64,000 nt of DNA from Erythrobacter donghaensis (lineage in GTDB: Bacteria; Pseudomonadota; Alphaproteobacteria; Sphingomonadales; Sphingomonadaceae), in assembly GCF_002155425.1 (NCBI RefSeq), contig NZ_MUYG01000007.1:62001-126000 (forward strand), read 5' to 3'. This document shows, one piece after another, positions 16,541 to 25,730 of this stretch (its first letter is position 1; every line of letters begins with the position of its first letter). The notes under the pieces are model-generated. The model saw nothing but the letters and a program-made list of their open reading frames with translations. It did no database searches and was not told the origin of the DNA. The translations under genes and the position numbers were made by a program.

Positions 16541-19500
16541 CTAGCGTTCCAAGAGATTGCGCGCCTGTGCGGCGATCTGGGCGAGCATCGTCGCGCCCAC
16601 CGGGGGGCGGGCCTGCGCGCGGGCGATCAGTTTGCGAAACTGCGCCACGCCTTCGGCATTGCGCGCCGCCCAATCGGCCACGCTGGCGCGCGGGTCGTCC
16701 TTGCCGCCCTTGCGGCGCATCAAGCGGCGCAGAAACTCGATCCGCATCTGCTGGAAATCCCGCGCAAGGCCGGACACCAGCAGCCGCTCCCACACGTCCG
16801 ACGGGCTCATATAGGCCGCCGTGCCCTGCGCCCAGTCGAGGCCCAGCCGAGTGCCGATATCGGTGAAGGCATGGGTCAAGAGCTTGGCCTCGATCCCGCT
16901 GGCGAGCGCGGCTTGCGCCAGGCCCACCGCGCCGTCGAAATCGAACAGGTTGGCGACCCGCGCGGCCAGCGCCTCGGGCGCGCCCTGTGCCATGAAGCTG
17001 CGGCGCAGTTCCATCGAACGGGCGCGCGGTTCATCGGTCAGCAGCTCCTCGCGGCCCGCCACCAGCGCGGTGACGTCGCCCTGCAATTCGCCGATCATCG
17101 CGCCCGCATCGACCTTGCCTGCAGCGGTGCGCAGCACGTCGGACATGAGATTGCCAACCGCCGCCGCTAGCCGGTCGAGCAGCGCCAACCGCGCCGCTTC
17201 GGGGATGGCGGCATGGTCAAGCTCGTGCCAAAGCGGTTCGAGCCCGAACAGGTTCTCCGCCACCACGAAAGCCGCGGCGACTTCGGCCAGGCCCACGCCC
17301 TCTTCCTCGGCGAGTTCGAAGGGGTGGACCATGCCGAGCCGGTTGACGATCCGGTTCGACAGACTGGTGGCGATCATCTCGCGCCGCAGCCGGTGGCCGC
17401 GGATTTCGGCGGCATAGGCCTTGCGCATCGGCGCGGGGAAGCGCGCCAGCAGCACCGGTTCCAGCACCGCATCATCGGGCAGCGCGCTCGCCTCGATCGC
17501 GGATTGCAACGCCAGCTTGGCCGAGGACAGCAGCACCGCCAGCTCGGGCCGGGTCAGGCCCTGCCCGTCGGCGGCGCGGCGGCTCAGCGTCTCGCCATCG
17601 GCAAGGCCTTCGGTGCGGCGGTCGAAATCGCTGATGTCTTCCAGCCGCTCTATCAGGCGGACATAGGCCGGCGTTGCCCCCGGCCCGCCGCTTTCCGCAA
17701 CCGACAGGGCGAGCGCCTGCAAGCGGTTGTCCTCAAGCACCAGCGCAGCGACCTCGTCGGTCATGCTGGCGAGCAGGGTGTTGCGCTTCTTGGCAGAGAG
17801 CTTGCCCGAAGCCGTGGCGGCGGCGAGCGCGATCTTGATGTTGACCTCGTTGTCCGAACAATCGACCCCGGCGGAATTGTCGATGAAGTCGGTGTTGATG
17901 CGCCCGCCGTTCAGCGAAAAGGCGATGCGCCCCGCCTGCGTGACGCCGAGATTCGCGCCCTCGCCGATCACCTTGGCGCGGACTTCGGTGGCATCGACGC
18001 GCAAACCGTCATTGGCCGGATCGCCGACGTCGATATTGCTCTGCTGCGGCGCCTTCACATAGGTGCCGATCCCGCCAAACCACATGAGGTCGACCGGCGC
18101 GCGCAGGATCGCGGTGATCAGTGCCTCGGGCTCCAGCTCCTTGTCGGCAATGCCGAGCGCCTCGCGCGCCTGCTTCGACAGCTTGATCACCTTGGCCGAG
18201 CGCGGGAAGACCCCGCCGCCCTTGGAGATCAGCGACGCATCGTAATCCTCCCAGCTCGACCGGGGGAGCGCGAACATCCGGGCGCGCTCCTTCCAGCCGG
18301 CGGCCGGATCGGGGGTGGGGTCGATGAAGATGTGGCGGTGATCGAAGGCCGCGACCAGCTTCAGCGACTTGGACAGCAGCATCCCGTTGCCGAACACATC
18401 GCCCGACATGTCGCCGCAGCCTGCGACGGTGACGGGATCAGTCTGCACGTCCACCCCCATCTCGCGGAAGTGGCGCTGCACGCTCACCCACGCACCGCGC
18501 GCGGTGATACCCATCGCCTTGTGGTCGTAGCCATTCGAGCCGCCACTGGCGAAGGCATCGTCGAGCCAGAAGTCGCGCGACTGAGCGATCCCATTGGCAA
18601 TGTCGGAGAAGGTCGCGGTGCCCTTGTCCGCGGCGACCACGAAATAGGGGTCTTCGCCGTCGAGCACCTCGACGCTGCGCGGATGCACCACCTTGCCGCC
18701 AACGATATTGTCGGTGACCGACAGCAGCGTGCGGATGAAAATCTCGTAGGACGCGCGGCCCTCGGCGGCCCAGGCTTCGCGGTCGATCGCGGGGCTGGGA
18801 AGCTGCTTGGGATAGAACCCGCCCTTCGCGCCGGTCGGCACAATCACGGCGTTCTTCACGCGCTGCGCCTTCATCAGGCCGAGGATCTCGGTGCGGAAGT
18901 CGTCGCGCCGGTCGGACCATCTGAGGCCCCCGCGCGCCACCGCGCCCGAGCGCAGGTGGATGCCCTCGACACGGGGGCTGTAGACGAAGATCTCGCGCCA
19001 CGGCACCGGCTTGGGCAGGCTCGGCACCAGCGCGGAATCGATCTTGAAGGCGAGCGCCTCGGTGGCGGCAGGCGCAAAGGCGTTGGTGCGCAGCACCGCG
19101 CCCAGCACCGCGCGGTAAAGGCGCAGCAGGCGATCATCGTTGATCGCGGTGACCTTGGCCAGCCCGCGGGTGAAGGCGGCTTGCGCCGCGGCCAGCGCCT
19201 CGGCCCGGTCCCCCGCGAAGGCCGGATCGTGGCGCGCGGCGAACAGGTCGATCATCGCGCGCGTCACCTGCGGCGCGGCGACCAGCGCATCGACCACGGT
19301 GTAGATCGTGTAGCTCACCCCGGTCTGGCGCAGGTAGCGATAGACCGCACGCAGCCAGTTCGCCGCTTGCGGTTCCAGCCCGGCGGCGGGGATCAGGCGG
19401 TTGAAGGGATCGTCCTCCGCCGCGCCGTTGAGCACGTCGGCAAGCGCGTCTTCGATCAGCGCAGCACGCTCCAGCAGCGCCCCCGCCTCGCGCCCGGCGG

Positions 19501-21226
19501 GCACGGTCAGGCGGAATTCGTGGATCGAGCCGAGGCTGGCATCGGTCAGGAAGGTCGGCACTTCGGCGGCGACGCGGAAGCCGAAGTTCTCCAGCGCGGG
19601 CACCGCGTCCGACAGCGCCAGCGCGCCCTTCACGACATAGACCTTGAGCCGCAGGCTCTCGGCGTCGTCGCCGTCCAGCCGGTAGAGCCGCACCGCGCGG
19701 GTGGTGTCGCCTTCTCCCAGCGCCAGCGTGCGCAGCTTGGCAATATCGCGCGCGGCCTCCTGCGGGCCATAGGTCAGGCGATAGCCCGTCGGGAAGGCCG
19801 GGGCATAGCGCGCGGCGAGCGTGGCGGCGCGACCATCGTCTTCGTGATCGGCGAGGTGCGTTTCCACCGCCTCGTTCCAGCCGCGCAGCAGATCGACCAG
19901 CCGCGCTTCGATCGCAGCATTGTCGGGCAGCGCCTCGCAGGCGCGCACGTCGATCAGGAAGCGCAGCAGCGCGAGCGAGGAGCTTTCGACCTCGAGGCTC
20001 CAGTCGAGCAGCGCTGCGCCCGGCGTCGCCAGCAGCATCGCCTGAATCTGCAGGCGCACATCGGTCGAAAGGTGATCGCGCGGCAGCCAGACGAAGGCGA
20101 AGACGTGCCGTTCCAGCGTCGATCGCACCATGATCAGGCGCGGGCGCGGGCGGTCGATCAGCGCCATCTTGGCGGTCACCAGATCGGCGACGCGCGCAGG
20201 CTCGAAGGCGGTGAGCAGGTCGTTGGGGAGCGAGGCGAAAGCGTGCACCAGCGCCTTGCCGTTGTGCCCGGCGGGGTCGAAGCCGAGCTGCGCGGCGATG
20301 TCGCTCACCATTGCTCGCAGCACCGGCACTTCGCCCGGCCGCGCGTTCAAGGCGGCGCTGGTCCACAATCCGGCATGGATCGAAAGGCCGGTGATTGTGC
20401 CGCCCTCGCGCACCGGAACGATGAACAGATCGAGCGGGCTGGCGCGGTGGACGCGGGCGTGGACGTTGGACTTGATCGCCAGCAGCGCACGCGGCGTGCC
20501 GGCCTTGTCCTGCGCGTCGAACCAGTCGAAGGCGCGCTGGTAGGAAGCTTCCGCCAGCAATTCCTGCGTCGAAGCGCGGCAGATGCCGAGCCGTTCGGCA
20601 CTGGTGCCGTCGCGCCGCCGGACGAGATGGCCGAGCTGAGTCAGCATCCCGCCCCCGAGCCAGCCGAGCAGCGCGCCAGCCTCGGCATCGACCTCCCCAG
20701 CCGCGTCGGCATCGCGGTTCATCGCAGCTTGCAGCTTGGGCCAATCGCCCACCGCAGCATGGACATCGCCGAGCGTGGTGCCCAGCGCCTCGGTCAGCTC
20801 GCGGCGCTGGCGGGCATCGGCGCGCGGGGTCTCGATATAGATCAGCGATTCGCGCGCGCCGCTCCCATTGCCGAGCCCGGTAATCGCGCCACTTGTGTCG
20901 CGCTCGACCGGGACGACCGGATGCAGCAGCACGTCGATCCCCAGCCCCTGCGCGGCGATGGTGGCCGCGACCGAATCGACCAGAAAGGGCTGATCGTCGT
21001 TGACCAGAGCGATCCGCAGGCGGCGTTCGGAGGTGTCGGATTCGAGTGTCACCAGCGCCTTGCCGGGGTCGCGGGTGGCGGCGGCGGCGAGCAGCCATGC
21101 GGCAGCTTCGTCGAGCGCCGCCTTGTCCATCGGCGCATCGCCGGGCAGCAGCGAGGCTTCGAGCGCCGCGCGCAGCGCCTTGATCAGCGCGCGATCTTTC
21201 GCGGCGGCATCGGTCTTCGACCCCAT
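16541..21226 (-). CDS. gdhB: NAD-specific glutamate dehydrogenase, large (180-kDa) type
   Basis: A 1561-residue enzyme of the L_180/GdhB class, which oxidatively deaminates glutamate to 2-oxoglutarate with NAD+. The N-terminal half carries the ACT-like regulatory region (RLRIALVNDDQPFLVDSVA). The catalytic domain, from about residue 740, holds GGLRWSDRRDDFRTEILGLM and VIVPTGAKGGF with the substrate lysine, then GCGDMSGDVFGNGML for the dinucleotide, and GEGANLGVTQAGRI. The C-terminal helical region is intact and the length is close to the usual 1550-1620. Monocistronic; the 125 bases upstream hold its promoter region, with no clear hexamers. A 1367-codon antisense ORF is a codon-bias shadow. 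Confidence 0.95.
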   Translation of the reverse strand: MGSKTDAAAKDRALIKALRAALEASLLPGDAPMDKAALDEAAAWLLAAAATRDPGKALVTLESDTSERRLRIALVNDDQPFLVDSVAATIAAQGLGIDVLLHPVVPVERDTSGAITGLGNGSGARESLIYIETPRADARQRRELTEALGTTLGDVHAAVGDWPKLQAAMNRDADAAGEVDAEAGALLGWLGGGMLTQLGHLVRRRDGTSAERLGICRASTQELLAEASYQRAFDWFDAQDKAGTPRALLAIKSNVHARVHRASPLDLFIVPVREGGTITGLSIHAGLWTSAALNARPGEVPVLRAMVSDIAAQLGFDPAGHNGKALVHAFASLPNDLLTAFEPARVADLVTAKMALIDRPRPRLIMVRSTLERHVFAFVWLPRDHLSTDVRLQIQAMLLATPGAALLDWSLEVESSSLALLRFLIDVRACEALPDNAAIEARLVDLLRGWNEAVETHLADHEDDGRAATLAARYAPAFPTGYRLTYGPQEAARDIAKLRTLALGEGDTTRAVRLYRLDGDDAESLRLKVYVVKGALALSDAVPALENFGFRVAAEVPTFLTDASLGSIHEFRLTVPAGREAGALLERAALIEDALADVLNGAAEDDPFNRLIPAAGLEPQAANWLRAVYRYLRQTGVSYTIYTVVDALVAAPQVTRAMIDLFAARHDPAFAGDRAEALAAAQAAFTRGLAKVTAINDDRLLRLYRAVLGAVLRTNAFAPAATEALAFKIDSALVPSLPKPVPWREIFVYSPRVEGIHLRSGAVARGGLRWSDRRDDFRTEILGLMKAQRVKNAVIVPTGAKGGFYPKQLPSPAIDREAWAAEGRASYEIFIRTLLSVTDNIVGGKVVHPRSVEVLDGEDPYFVVAADKGTATFSDIANGIAQSRDFWLDDAFASGGSNGYDHKAMGITARGAWVSVQRHFREMGVDVQTDPVTVAGCGDMSGDVFGNGMLLSKSLKLVAAFDHRHIFIDPTPDPAAGWKERARMFALPRSSWEDYDASLISKGGGVFPRSAKVIKLSKQAREALGIADKELEPEALITAILRAPVDLMWFGGIGTYVKAPQQSNIDVGDPANDGLRVDATEVRAKVIGEGANLGVTQAGRIAFSLNGGRINTDFIDNSAGVDCSDNEVNIKIALAAATASGKLSAKKRNTLLASMTDEVAALVLEDNRLQALALSVAESGGPGATPAYVRLIERLEDISDFDRRTEGLADGETLSRRAADGQGLTRPELAVLLSSAKLALQSAIEASALPDDAVLEPVLLARFPAPMRKAYAAEIRGHRLRREMIATSLSNRIVNRLGMVHPFELAEEEGVGLAEVAAAFVVAENLFGLEPLWHELDHAAIPEAARLALLDRLAAAVGNLMSDVLRTAAGKVDAGAMIGELQGDVTALVAGREELLTDEPRARSMELRRSFMAQGAPEALAARVANLFDFDGAVGLAQAALASGIEAKLLTHAFTDIGTRLGLDWAQGTAAYMSPSDVWERLLVSGLARDFQQMRIEFLRRLMRRKGGKDDPRASVADWAARNAEGVAQFRKLIARAQARPPVGATMLAQIAAQARNLLER

Positions 21227-21351
21227 ATTCGGCTCCTGCTCATCCTGCGTGACCGGCTGTGCGTTTCGCGTAATATTGTTATGCCGGCTTGTTGTTATCG
21301 TGTCGTGCCCGGATAGGCTTTTACCCCTGCTCTGCCAAGCGCGATGATACC

Positions 21352-22347
21352 CTAACTCGCCGGAACACTCTGGCAGGCATCCATCGTCATTTCGAGGCTG
21401 CGAATGCGCGCAGCCGGGTCATAGGTCGCGCCGCACAGCAGGATCTCGTCCGCGCCGGTGCGGGCGACGAAAGCCGCGATCTGCTCGCGGACCTGTGCGG
21501 GCGTGCCGACCGCGGCGGCCTGCCCGAGATGGGCGAGCATCGCCTGCGCCGGAGCGGGGAGGCTCGCGGTGTAATCAGCGACCGGCGGCGGCAGCTTGCC
21601 GGGATTGCCGCTGCGCAGCCGCACGAAGCTCTGCTGCTGGCTGGACGCGAGCAGCCGCGCCTCGGCCTCGGTCTCAGCGGCGAAGACATTCATCGCGACC
21701 ATCACGTGCGGCTTTGCCAGCGCCTCGGAAGGCTGGAAGTCGCGGCGGTAAACGGCCAGCGCGGCGTCGAGATGATCGGGCGCGAAATGCGCGGCGAAGG
21801 CATAGGGCAGACCCAGCCGGGCGGCGAGCTGCGCGCCGAACAGGCTCGACCCCAGCATCCACATCTCCACCCGCGCGCCGAGGCCGGGGGTGGCGTGGAT
21901 CGGCAGGTCGAGATCGCCGGTCAGCAGAGCGCGCAGTTCGACCACGTCCTGCGGGAAATATTCGGCGGCCTGATGCAGGTTCTTGCGCAGCGCGCGCTGC
22001 AATTCCGGCCCCGCCCCCGGCGCGCGGCCCAGCCCGAGGTCGATCCGCCCCGGAAACAGCGCGTCCAGCGTGCCGAACTGCTCGGCGATCTGGAACGGGG
22101 TGTGGTTGGGCAGCATGATCCCGCCCGATCCGATGCGGATGCGGCTGGTGGCATTGCCGATATGCGCGAGCACGACCGAAGTCGCCCCGCCCGCAATCCC
22201 GTCCATCGCGTGATGCTCCGCCACCCAGAACCGGTCGCACCCGAAGGCCTCGGCGGCGCGGGCGAGATCGGTGGCGGCGGCGAAGGCCTCAGTCAGGGTG
22301 CCGCCCTCGCGGACGGGGACGAGGTCGAGCACGGAAAAGCGGGTCAT
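21352..22347 (-). CDS. LLM-class flavin-dependent monooxygenase
   Basis: A 331-residue luciferase-like TIM-barrel protein of the bacterial luciferase alkanal-type subgroup. Family marks are FSVLDLVPVREGGT at the N-terminus, DRFWVAEHHAM with the His of the flavin site, IRIGSGGIMLPNH, and ERF-type strand GRIDLGLGRAPG. It needs FMNH2 from a separate reductase, and none is adjacent. It is the last gene of a three-gene minus operon (hydrolase, TPR protein, this gene), overlapping the TPR gene by 4 bases. Substrate unknown. Confidence 0.9.
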   Translation of the reverse strand: MTRFSVLDLVPVREGGTLTEAFAAATDLARAAEAFGCDRFWVAEHHAMDGIAGGATSVVLAHIGNATSRIRIGSGGIMLPNHTPFQIAEQFGTLDALFPGRIDLGLGRAPGAGPELQRALRKNLHQAAEYFPQDVVELRALLTGDLDLPIHATPGLGARVEMWMLGSSLFGAQLAARLGLPYAFAAHFAPDHLDAALAVYRRDFQPSEALAKPHVMVAMNVFAAETEAEARLLASSQQQSFVRLRSGNPGKLPPPVADYTASLPAPAQAMLAHLGQAAAVGTPAQVREQIAAFVARTGADEILLCGATYDPAARIRSLEMTMDACQSVPAS

Positions 22348-23231
22348 GACGGCGGAGACTCCTCTGCGGGCGCGGGCGCAGTCTCGCCTGCCGGGCCGAG
22401 CTGCGCAAGATAGCCCCTGGCGGTCGCGGCGGCGGGATGTTCGGGGGCGAGGTCGATCACCGATTGCCAGCTTTGCCGCGCGGCCTCGTCCCGCCCGCCG
22501 AGCACCGCAATGACCCCGGCTTCGAGGCCGATTTCGGGCCCGATCCCCGCCGCACCGGATGAGAGGGTGGCCGCGCGCTCAATCGCGGTCTGCGCTTCGG
22601 CGAGCCGGTCGAGCCTGCGGAGCAGCGTCGCCTTGAGCAGCCAGCCCTCGGCGCGTTCGGGCGCGGCGGTGGTTGCGGTGTCGAGCGGGGCAAGCGCCTC
22701 CTCGCCGCGCCCCAGCGTCACCAATGCGCGGGCGCGGTCGGTGGCAGCGATGGCTTGCAGCGGCGCCGATCCGGCAGCCTGCGCCTCGGCCTCTGCCAGC
22801 CGCAGCAGGCCTTCCGCCCCCGCCGCATCGCCGCCCGCCAGCGCGGCGTTCCCGGCCAGCGCGGCGTAGCGTGCGCGGGTGCGTGCCTCGCCTTCCGGCG
22901 TTTCGGCGCGGGCGGCAGCGAAGGCAGCGCGGGCATCGTCCCACAGGCCGAGCTCGCTCGCGGCAAGGCCAAGGCAGTGGTTGGCGAGCACCCGGTCGGT
23001 GCCGGTTGTCTCGCTGCGGCGGATCTGCGCGGTCGTGTGCGCGCGGGCAGGATCCTGCTCGAGCTGGTCGAGACAGCTTTCGAGCCACGCGCTGGTGGCG
23101 TTCAATTCGGTGTTCGCCGCCTCGGCGCGCGGGGGCCGGTCGCGCACCAGATCGTCCCCCGGCAATCCGCCAGCGAGCGGGTTGGGCCCGACCTGCATCA
23201 GCATGGCGAGGATCAGCGAGGGGTTGAGCAT
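22344..23231 (-). CDS. TPR-repeat protein of unknown function
   Basis: A 295-residue protein. It begins with a short hydrophobic stretch (MLNPSLILAMLMQ) that may be a weak signal or anchor. The body is Ala-rich helix pairs in TPR spacing: LANHCLGLAASELGLWDDARAAFAAA, RYAALAGNAALAGGDAAGAEGLL and a last repeat near residue 240-275 (DEAARQSWQSVIDLAPEHPAAATA). TPR arrays mediate protein-protein contacts, and there is no catalytic motif. Sandwiched in an operon between an alpha/beta hydrolase and an LLM monooxygenase, overlapping the latter by 4 bases; partner unknown. Confidence 0.75.
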   Translation of the reverse strand: MLNPSLILAMLMQVGPNPLAGGLPGDDLVRDRPPRAEAANTELNATSAWLESCLDQLEQDPARAHTTAQIRRSETTGTDRVLANHCLGLAASELGLWDDARAAFAAARAETPEGEARTRARYAALAGNAALAGGDAAGAEGLLRLAEAEAQAAGSAPLQAIAATDRARALVTLGRGEEALAPLDTATTAAPERAEGWLLKATLLRRLDRLAEAQTAIERAATLSSGAAGIGPEIGLEAGVIAVLGGRDEAARQSWQSVIDLAPEHPAAATARGYLAQLGPAGETAPAPAEESPPS

Positions 23232-23241
23232 GATGCGGGGC

Positions 23242-23976
23242 CTATCCGTAGAATTCGGCCACGATGGCCTTCAGGGCGGCGATGTCGCTGTCACGCGACA
23301 GGCGGTGGTCGCCGTCCTGTATCAGAGTGACCTGAACGTCAGCCGACCCGAGCGCCGCCTTGAGGCGCATGGAAGTCTCCCACGGCACGTCGGCGTCCTG
23401 CTTGCCGTGGATCAGCCGCACCGGGCAAGACACTGCGATCCCGCGTTCCAGCCGCAGGTGGCATTCGGCATCGGCGAAGAAGCCGGGGTGCGTGGGCGTG
23501 GGTTCGGGGCCATAGGGGTTCGCTTCGAAGATCGTCTCCCCCGCCGCCAGCTTCGCGCGCTGCTCTTCGGAATAGCCCCAGCGGGTGAAATCGGGCGCGG
23601 GGGCAATGCCGATCAGCCCGGCGAGACGGTGCTTCAAATGCTCGGCCACCAGCAGCATCAGCCACCCGCCCATCGAGGAGCCGACCAGCAGCACCGGCCC
23701 GCTGACGTAGGATGCGACCAGCGCCAGCACCTCGTCACGCCATTTCGACAGCGCGCCCTCGGCAAAGTCGCCGTCCGATTGGCCGCAACCCGAATAGTCG
23801 AGCAGCAGGCAGGCGCGGCCCCTGTCCTGCGCTTCGGCGAAGAGCGCGGTGGCCTTGCTGCCGCTCATGTCGCTCATGTAGCCGGGCAGGAAGACGAGGC
23901 ACGGGCCGGCTCCATGCGTGTAGCGGAAGGCGATGCGGCGGCCATCGTAAAGGGTGTGGTGCAGAATGTCGGTCAT
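23242..23976 (-). CDS. Alpha/beta hydrolase, ABHD10-like serine hydrolase
   Basis: About 244 residues. The oxyanion turn is FLPGYMSDMSGSKA, the nucleophile elbow is VGSSMGGWL with Ser near residue 97, and the base region ends LIQDGDHRLSR with the catalytic His. LLLDYSGCGQSDG is shared with the ABHD10/BAAT-like family, which cleaves thioesters or glucuronides. No signal peptide, so cytoplasmic. ATG 23976 (MTDILHH) is preferred to 23988 because GGAAG lies 5 bases upstream. First gene of the operon that continues into the TPR and LLM genes. A palindrome at 24018-24038 lies 41 bases upstream. Confidence 0.85.
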   Translation of the reverse strand: MTDILHHTLYDGRRIAFRYTHGAGPCLVFLPGYMSDMSGSKATALFAEAQDRGRACLLLDYSGCGQSDGDFAEGALSKWRDEVLALVASYVSGPVLLVGSSMGGWLMLLVAEHLKHRLAGLIGIAPAPDFTRWGYSEEQRAKLAAGETIFEANPYGPEPTPTHPGFFADAECHLRLERGIAVSCPVRLIHGKQDADVPWETSMRLKAALGSADVQVTLIQDGDHRLSRDSDIAALKAIVAEFYG

Positions 23977-24017
23977 GCCCGCTTCCATGCCTTGCGCGGC
24001 CCCGCAATGGCAACCAT

Positions 24018-24038
24018 TGTGACACCGCGACTGTCACA
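24018..24038. promoter_or_regulatory. Palindrome in the hydrolase/phoD divergent region
   Basis: TGTGACA-ccgcgac-TGTCACA, perfect 7-base arms with a 7-base spacer. It sits between divergent starts at 23976 and 24072. It also contains one CTGTCAC heptamer resembling a PHO-box half, but no second direct repeat follows. Probable operator for one or both genes. Confidence 0.55.
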
Positions 24039-24071
24039 GCAGCGCAATGGGAGAGGATTACGCGCGCCGTC

Positions 24072-25730
24072 ATGCACACCACCACCCCTGCGGGCCTGCC
24101 CGCATCGCCCGCGCTTACGCGCCGTTCGCTTTTCTCGCTGGCTGGCGCAGGCGCCGCGCTCGCCGCCGCGCCGCTGGCCGCGCGCTCCTTCGGCACGGGC
24201 TTCACCCACAATGTCGCGAGCGGGGAGCCTTCGGCGACCAGCGTGCTGCTGTGGACGCGCTGTGTCGGCGAGGCCGAGACCGCGCTGACCTGGGAAGTCA
24301 GCGAGAGCGAGGACTTCACCAGGCCCGTCGCCAGTGGCACCATCGCCGCCAGCCCCGCGCGCGACTGGTGCGCCAAGGGCGTCGCCACCGGCCTCGTGCC
24401 CGACCGCTGGTATTTCTACCGCTTCGTCGCCCCCAACGGCGCGGTCTCGCCGACCGGCCGCACCCGTACCCTGCCCGAGGGGCCGACGGCGCGCTTCCGC
24501 CTCGCCGTGTTCTCCTGCTCGAACTACGGCTTCGGCTGGTTCAACGCCTATGCCCATGCCGCCGAGGCGAACGACGCCGACCTCGCGGTGCATCTGGGCG
24601 ATTACATCTACGAATATGGCGCGGGCACCTATCCCACCGCGGCGCAGGCCCACCCCGACCGGGTACTGGACCCGTCGACCGAGATCGTCGCGCTGACCGA
24701 TTACCGCCTGCGCTACGCCACCTACCGCGCCGATCCCGATTGTCAGCGGCTGCATCAGGTGCTCCCGATGATCGCGGTGTGGGACGATCACGAAAGCGCC
24801 AACGATTCGTGGAAGGACGGCGCGCAGAACCACCAGAGCGAGACCGAGGGCGACTGGGCCATCCGCAAGGCCGCTGCCAAGCAGGCCTATCGCGAATGGA
24901 TGCCGGTTTCGGACGATGTCTATGCCGCCTATCAGGTCGGCGATCTGGCGACGCTGCTGCGGCTCGACACGCGGCTGGAGGGGCGCGAGCAGCAGTTCAG
25001 TCTCGAAAAGGTTCTGGAGGGCAAGACCGACCCGCAAGCTGCCGCCGTCGCGCTCGATGCCTTCCGCGACGGGGCCTGGGCCAATCCCGATCGCCAGCTG
25101 CTCGGTGCCGCGCAGGAGCAATGGCTGGCGGACGCGCTCAAGGCCTCGACCGCCAGCGGCACGCATTGGCAGGTGCTGGTGCAGCAGGTGCTGATCGGCA
25201 ACCTCAAGAGCCCGCAGTCGCTCGCCAGCCAGCTGGGCGACGGGCTGCCCGATTTCGTCCGCCAGCGCCTCACCGCCGCGGCGATGGCGAGCAAGGCCGG
25301 CCTGCCGCTCAATATGGACGCGTGGGACGGCTACCCCGCCGCGCGCGAGCGGGTGTTCACGGCGGCGCTGGCGGCAGACGCCAACCTCGTCGTGCTGGCG
25401 GGCGACACGCACAATGGCTGGGGCTTCGACCTCGCGCAGGACGGCACGGCGGTGGGCGTGGAGCTGGGCGTGTGCTCGGTCAGCTCGCCGGGGTTCGAGA
25501 GCTACTTGAGCTTCATGCAGCCCGACACGCTGGCGCGCGCGCTGGTGGAGGAGAACCCGCAGCTCCAATGGGCCGACACGGCGCAGCGCGGTTACATGGT
25601 GGTCGAACTCACCCCGGCCCGCGCGGTGACGGAGTATCGCTTCAGCGCGGGGGTAAAGCAGCGCTCGGCGAAGCTGGCGGGGACCAAGCGGATCACCAGC
25701 GAGAAGGGCTCGGGCAAGCTAGTGGTCTAG
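24072..25730 (+). CDS. phoD: PhoD-type alkaline phosphatase/phosphodiesterase
   Basis: A 552-residue exported metallophosphatase. The N-terminus has a twin-arginine signal (TRRSLFSLAGAGAALAAAPLAA). The PhoD N-domain starts FTHNVASGEPSATSVLLWTR. Metal-site motifs follow: FSCSNYGFGWFNAY with Cys, LHLGDYIYEYG-like VHLGDYIYEYG, AVWDDHESAND and LAGDTHNGWG. PhoD enzymes cleave phosphomonoesters and diesters with a Ca2+/Fe3+ centre and are usually induced by phosphate starvation. The upstream ORF extension to 23712 lies antisense to the hydrolase and is rejected. It ends 4 bases into the convergent hydrolase gene. Confidence 0.92.
   Translation: MHTTTPAGLPASPALTRRSLFSLAGAGAALAAAPLAARSFGTGFTHNVASGEPSATSVLLWTRCVGEAETALTWEVSESEDFTRPVASGTIAASPARDWCAKGVATGLVPDRWYFYRFVAPNGAVSPTGRTRTLPEGPTARFRLAVFSCSNYGFGWFNAYAHAAEANDADLAVHLGDYIYEYGAGTYPTAAQAHPDRVLDPSTEIVALTDYRLRYATYRADPDCQRLHQVLPMIAVWDDHESANDSWKDGAQNHQSETEGDWAIRKAAAKQAYREWMPVSDDVYAAYQVGDLATLLRLDTRLEGREQQFSLEKVLEGKTDPQAAAVALDAFRDGAWANPDRQLLGAAQEQWLADALKASTASGTHWQVLVQQVLIGNLKSPQSLASQLGDGLPDFVRQRLTAAAMASKAGLPLNMDAWDGYPAARERVFTAALAADANLVVLAGDTHNGWGFDLAQDGTAVGVELGVCSVSSPGFESYLSFMQPDTLARALVEENPQLQWADTAQRGYMVVELTPARAVTEYRFSAGVKQRSAKLAGTKRITSEKGSGKLVV

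Noticed and set aside
15167..17170. 667-codon plus-strand ORF
   Set aside because: Antisense to the ferredoxin reductase and the end of glutamate dehydrogenase, both of which have family motifs on the minus strand.
17213..21316. 1367-codon plus-strand ORF
   Set aside because: Antisense to the clearly recognised NAD-glutamate dehydrogenase. Its Arg/His-rich, low-complexity translation with no family match is the usual mirror of GC-rich coding sequence.
23712..24071. N-terminal extension of the phoD ORF
   Set aside because: It lies antisense to the hydrolase gene, and the Tat signal of PhoD begins at 24072, where the protein's family similarity starts.
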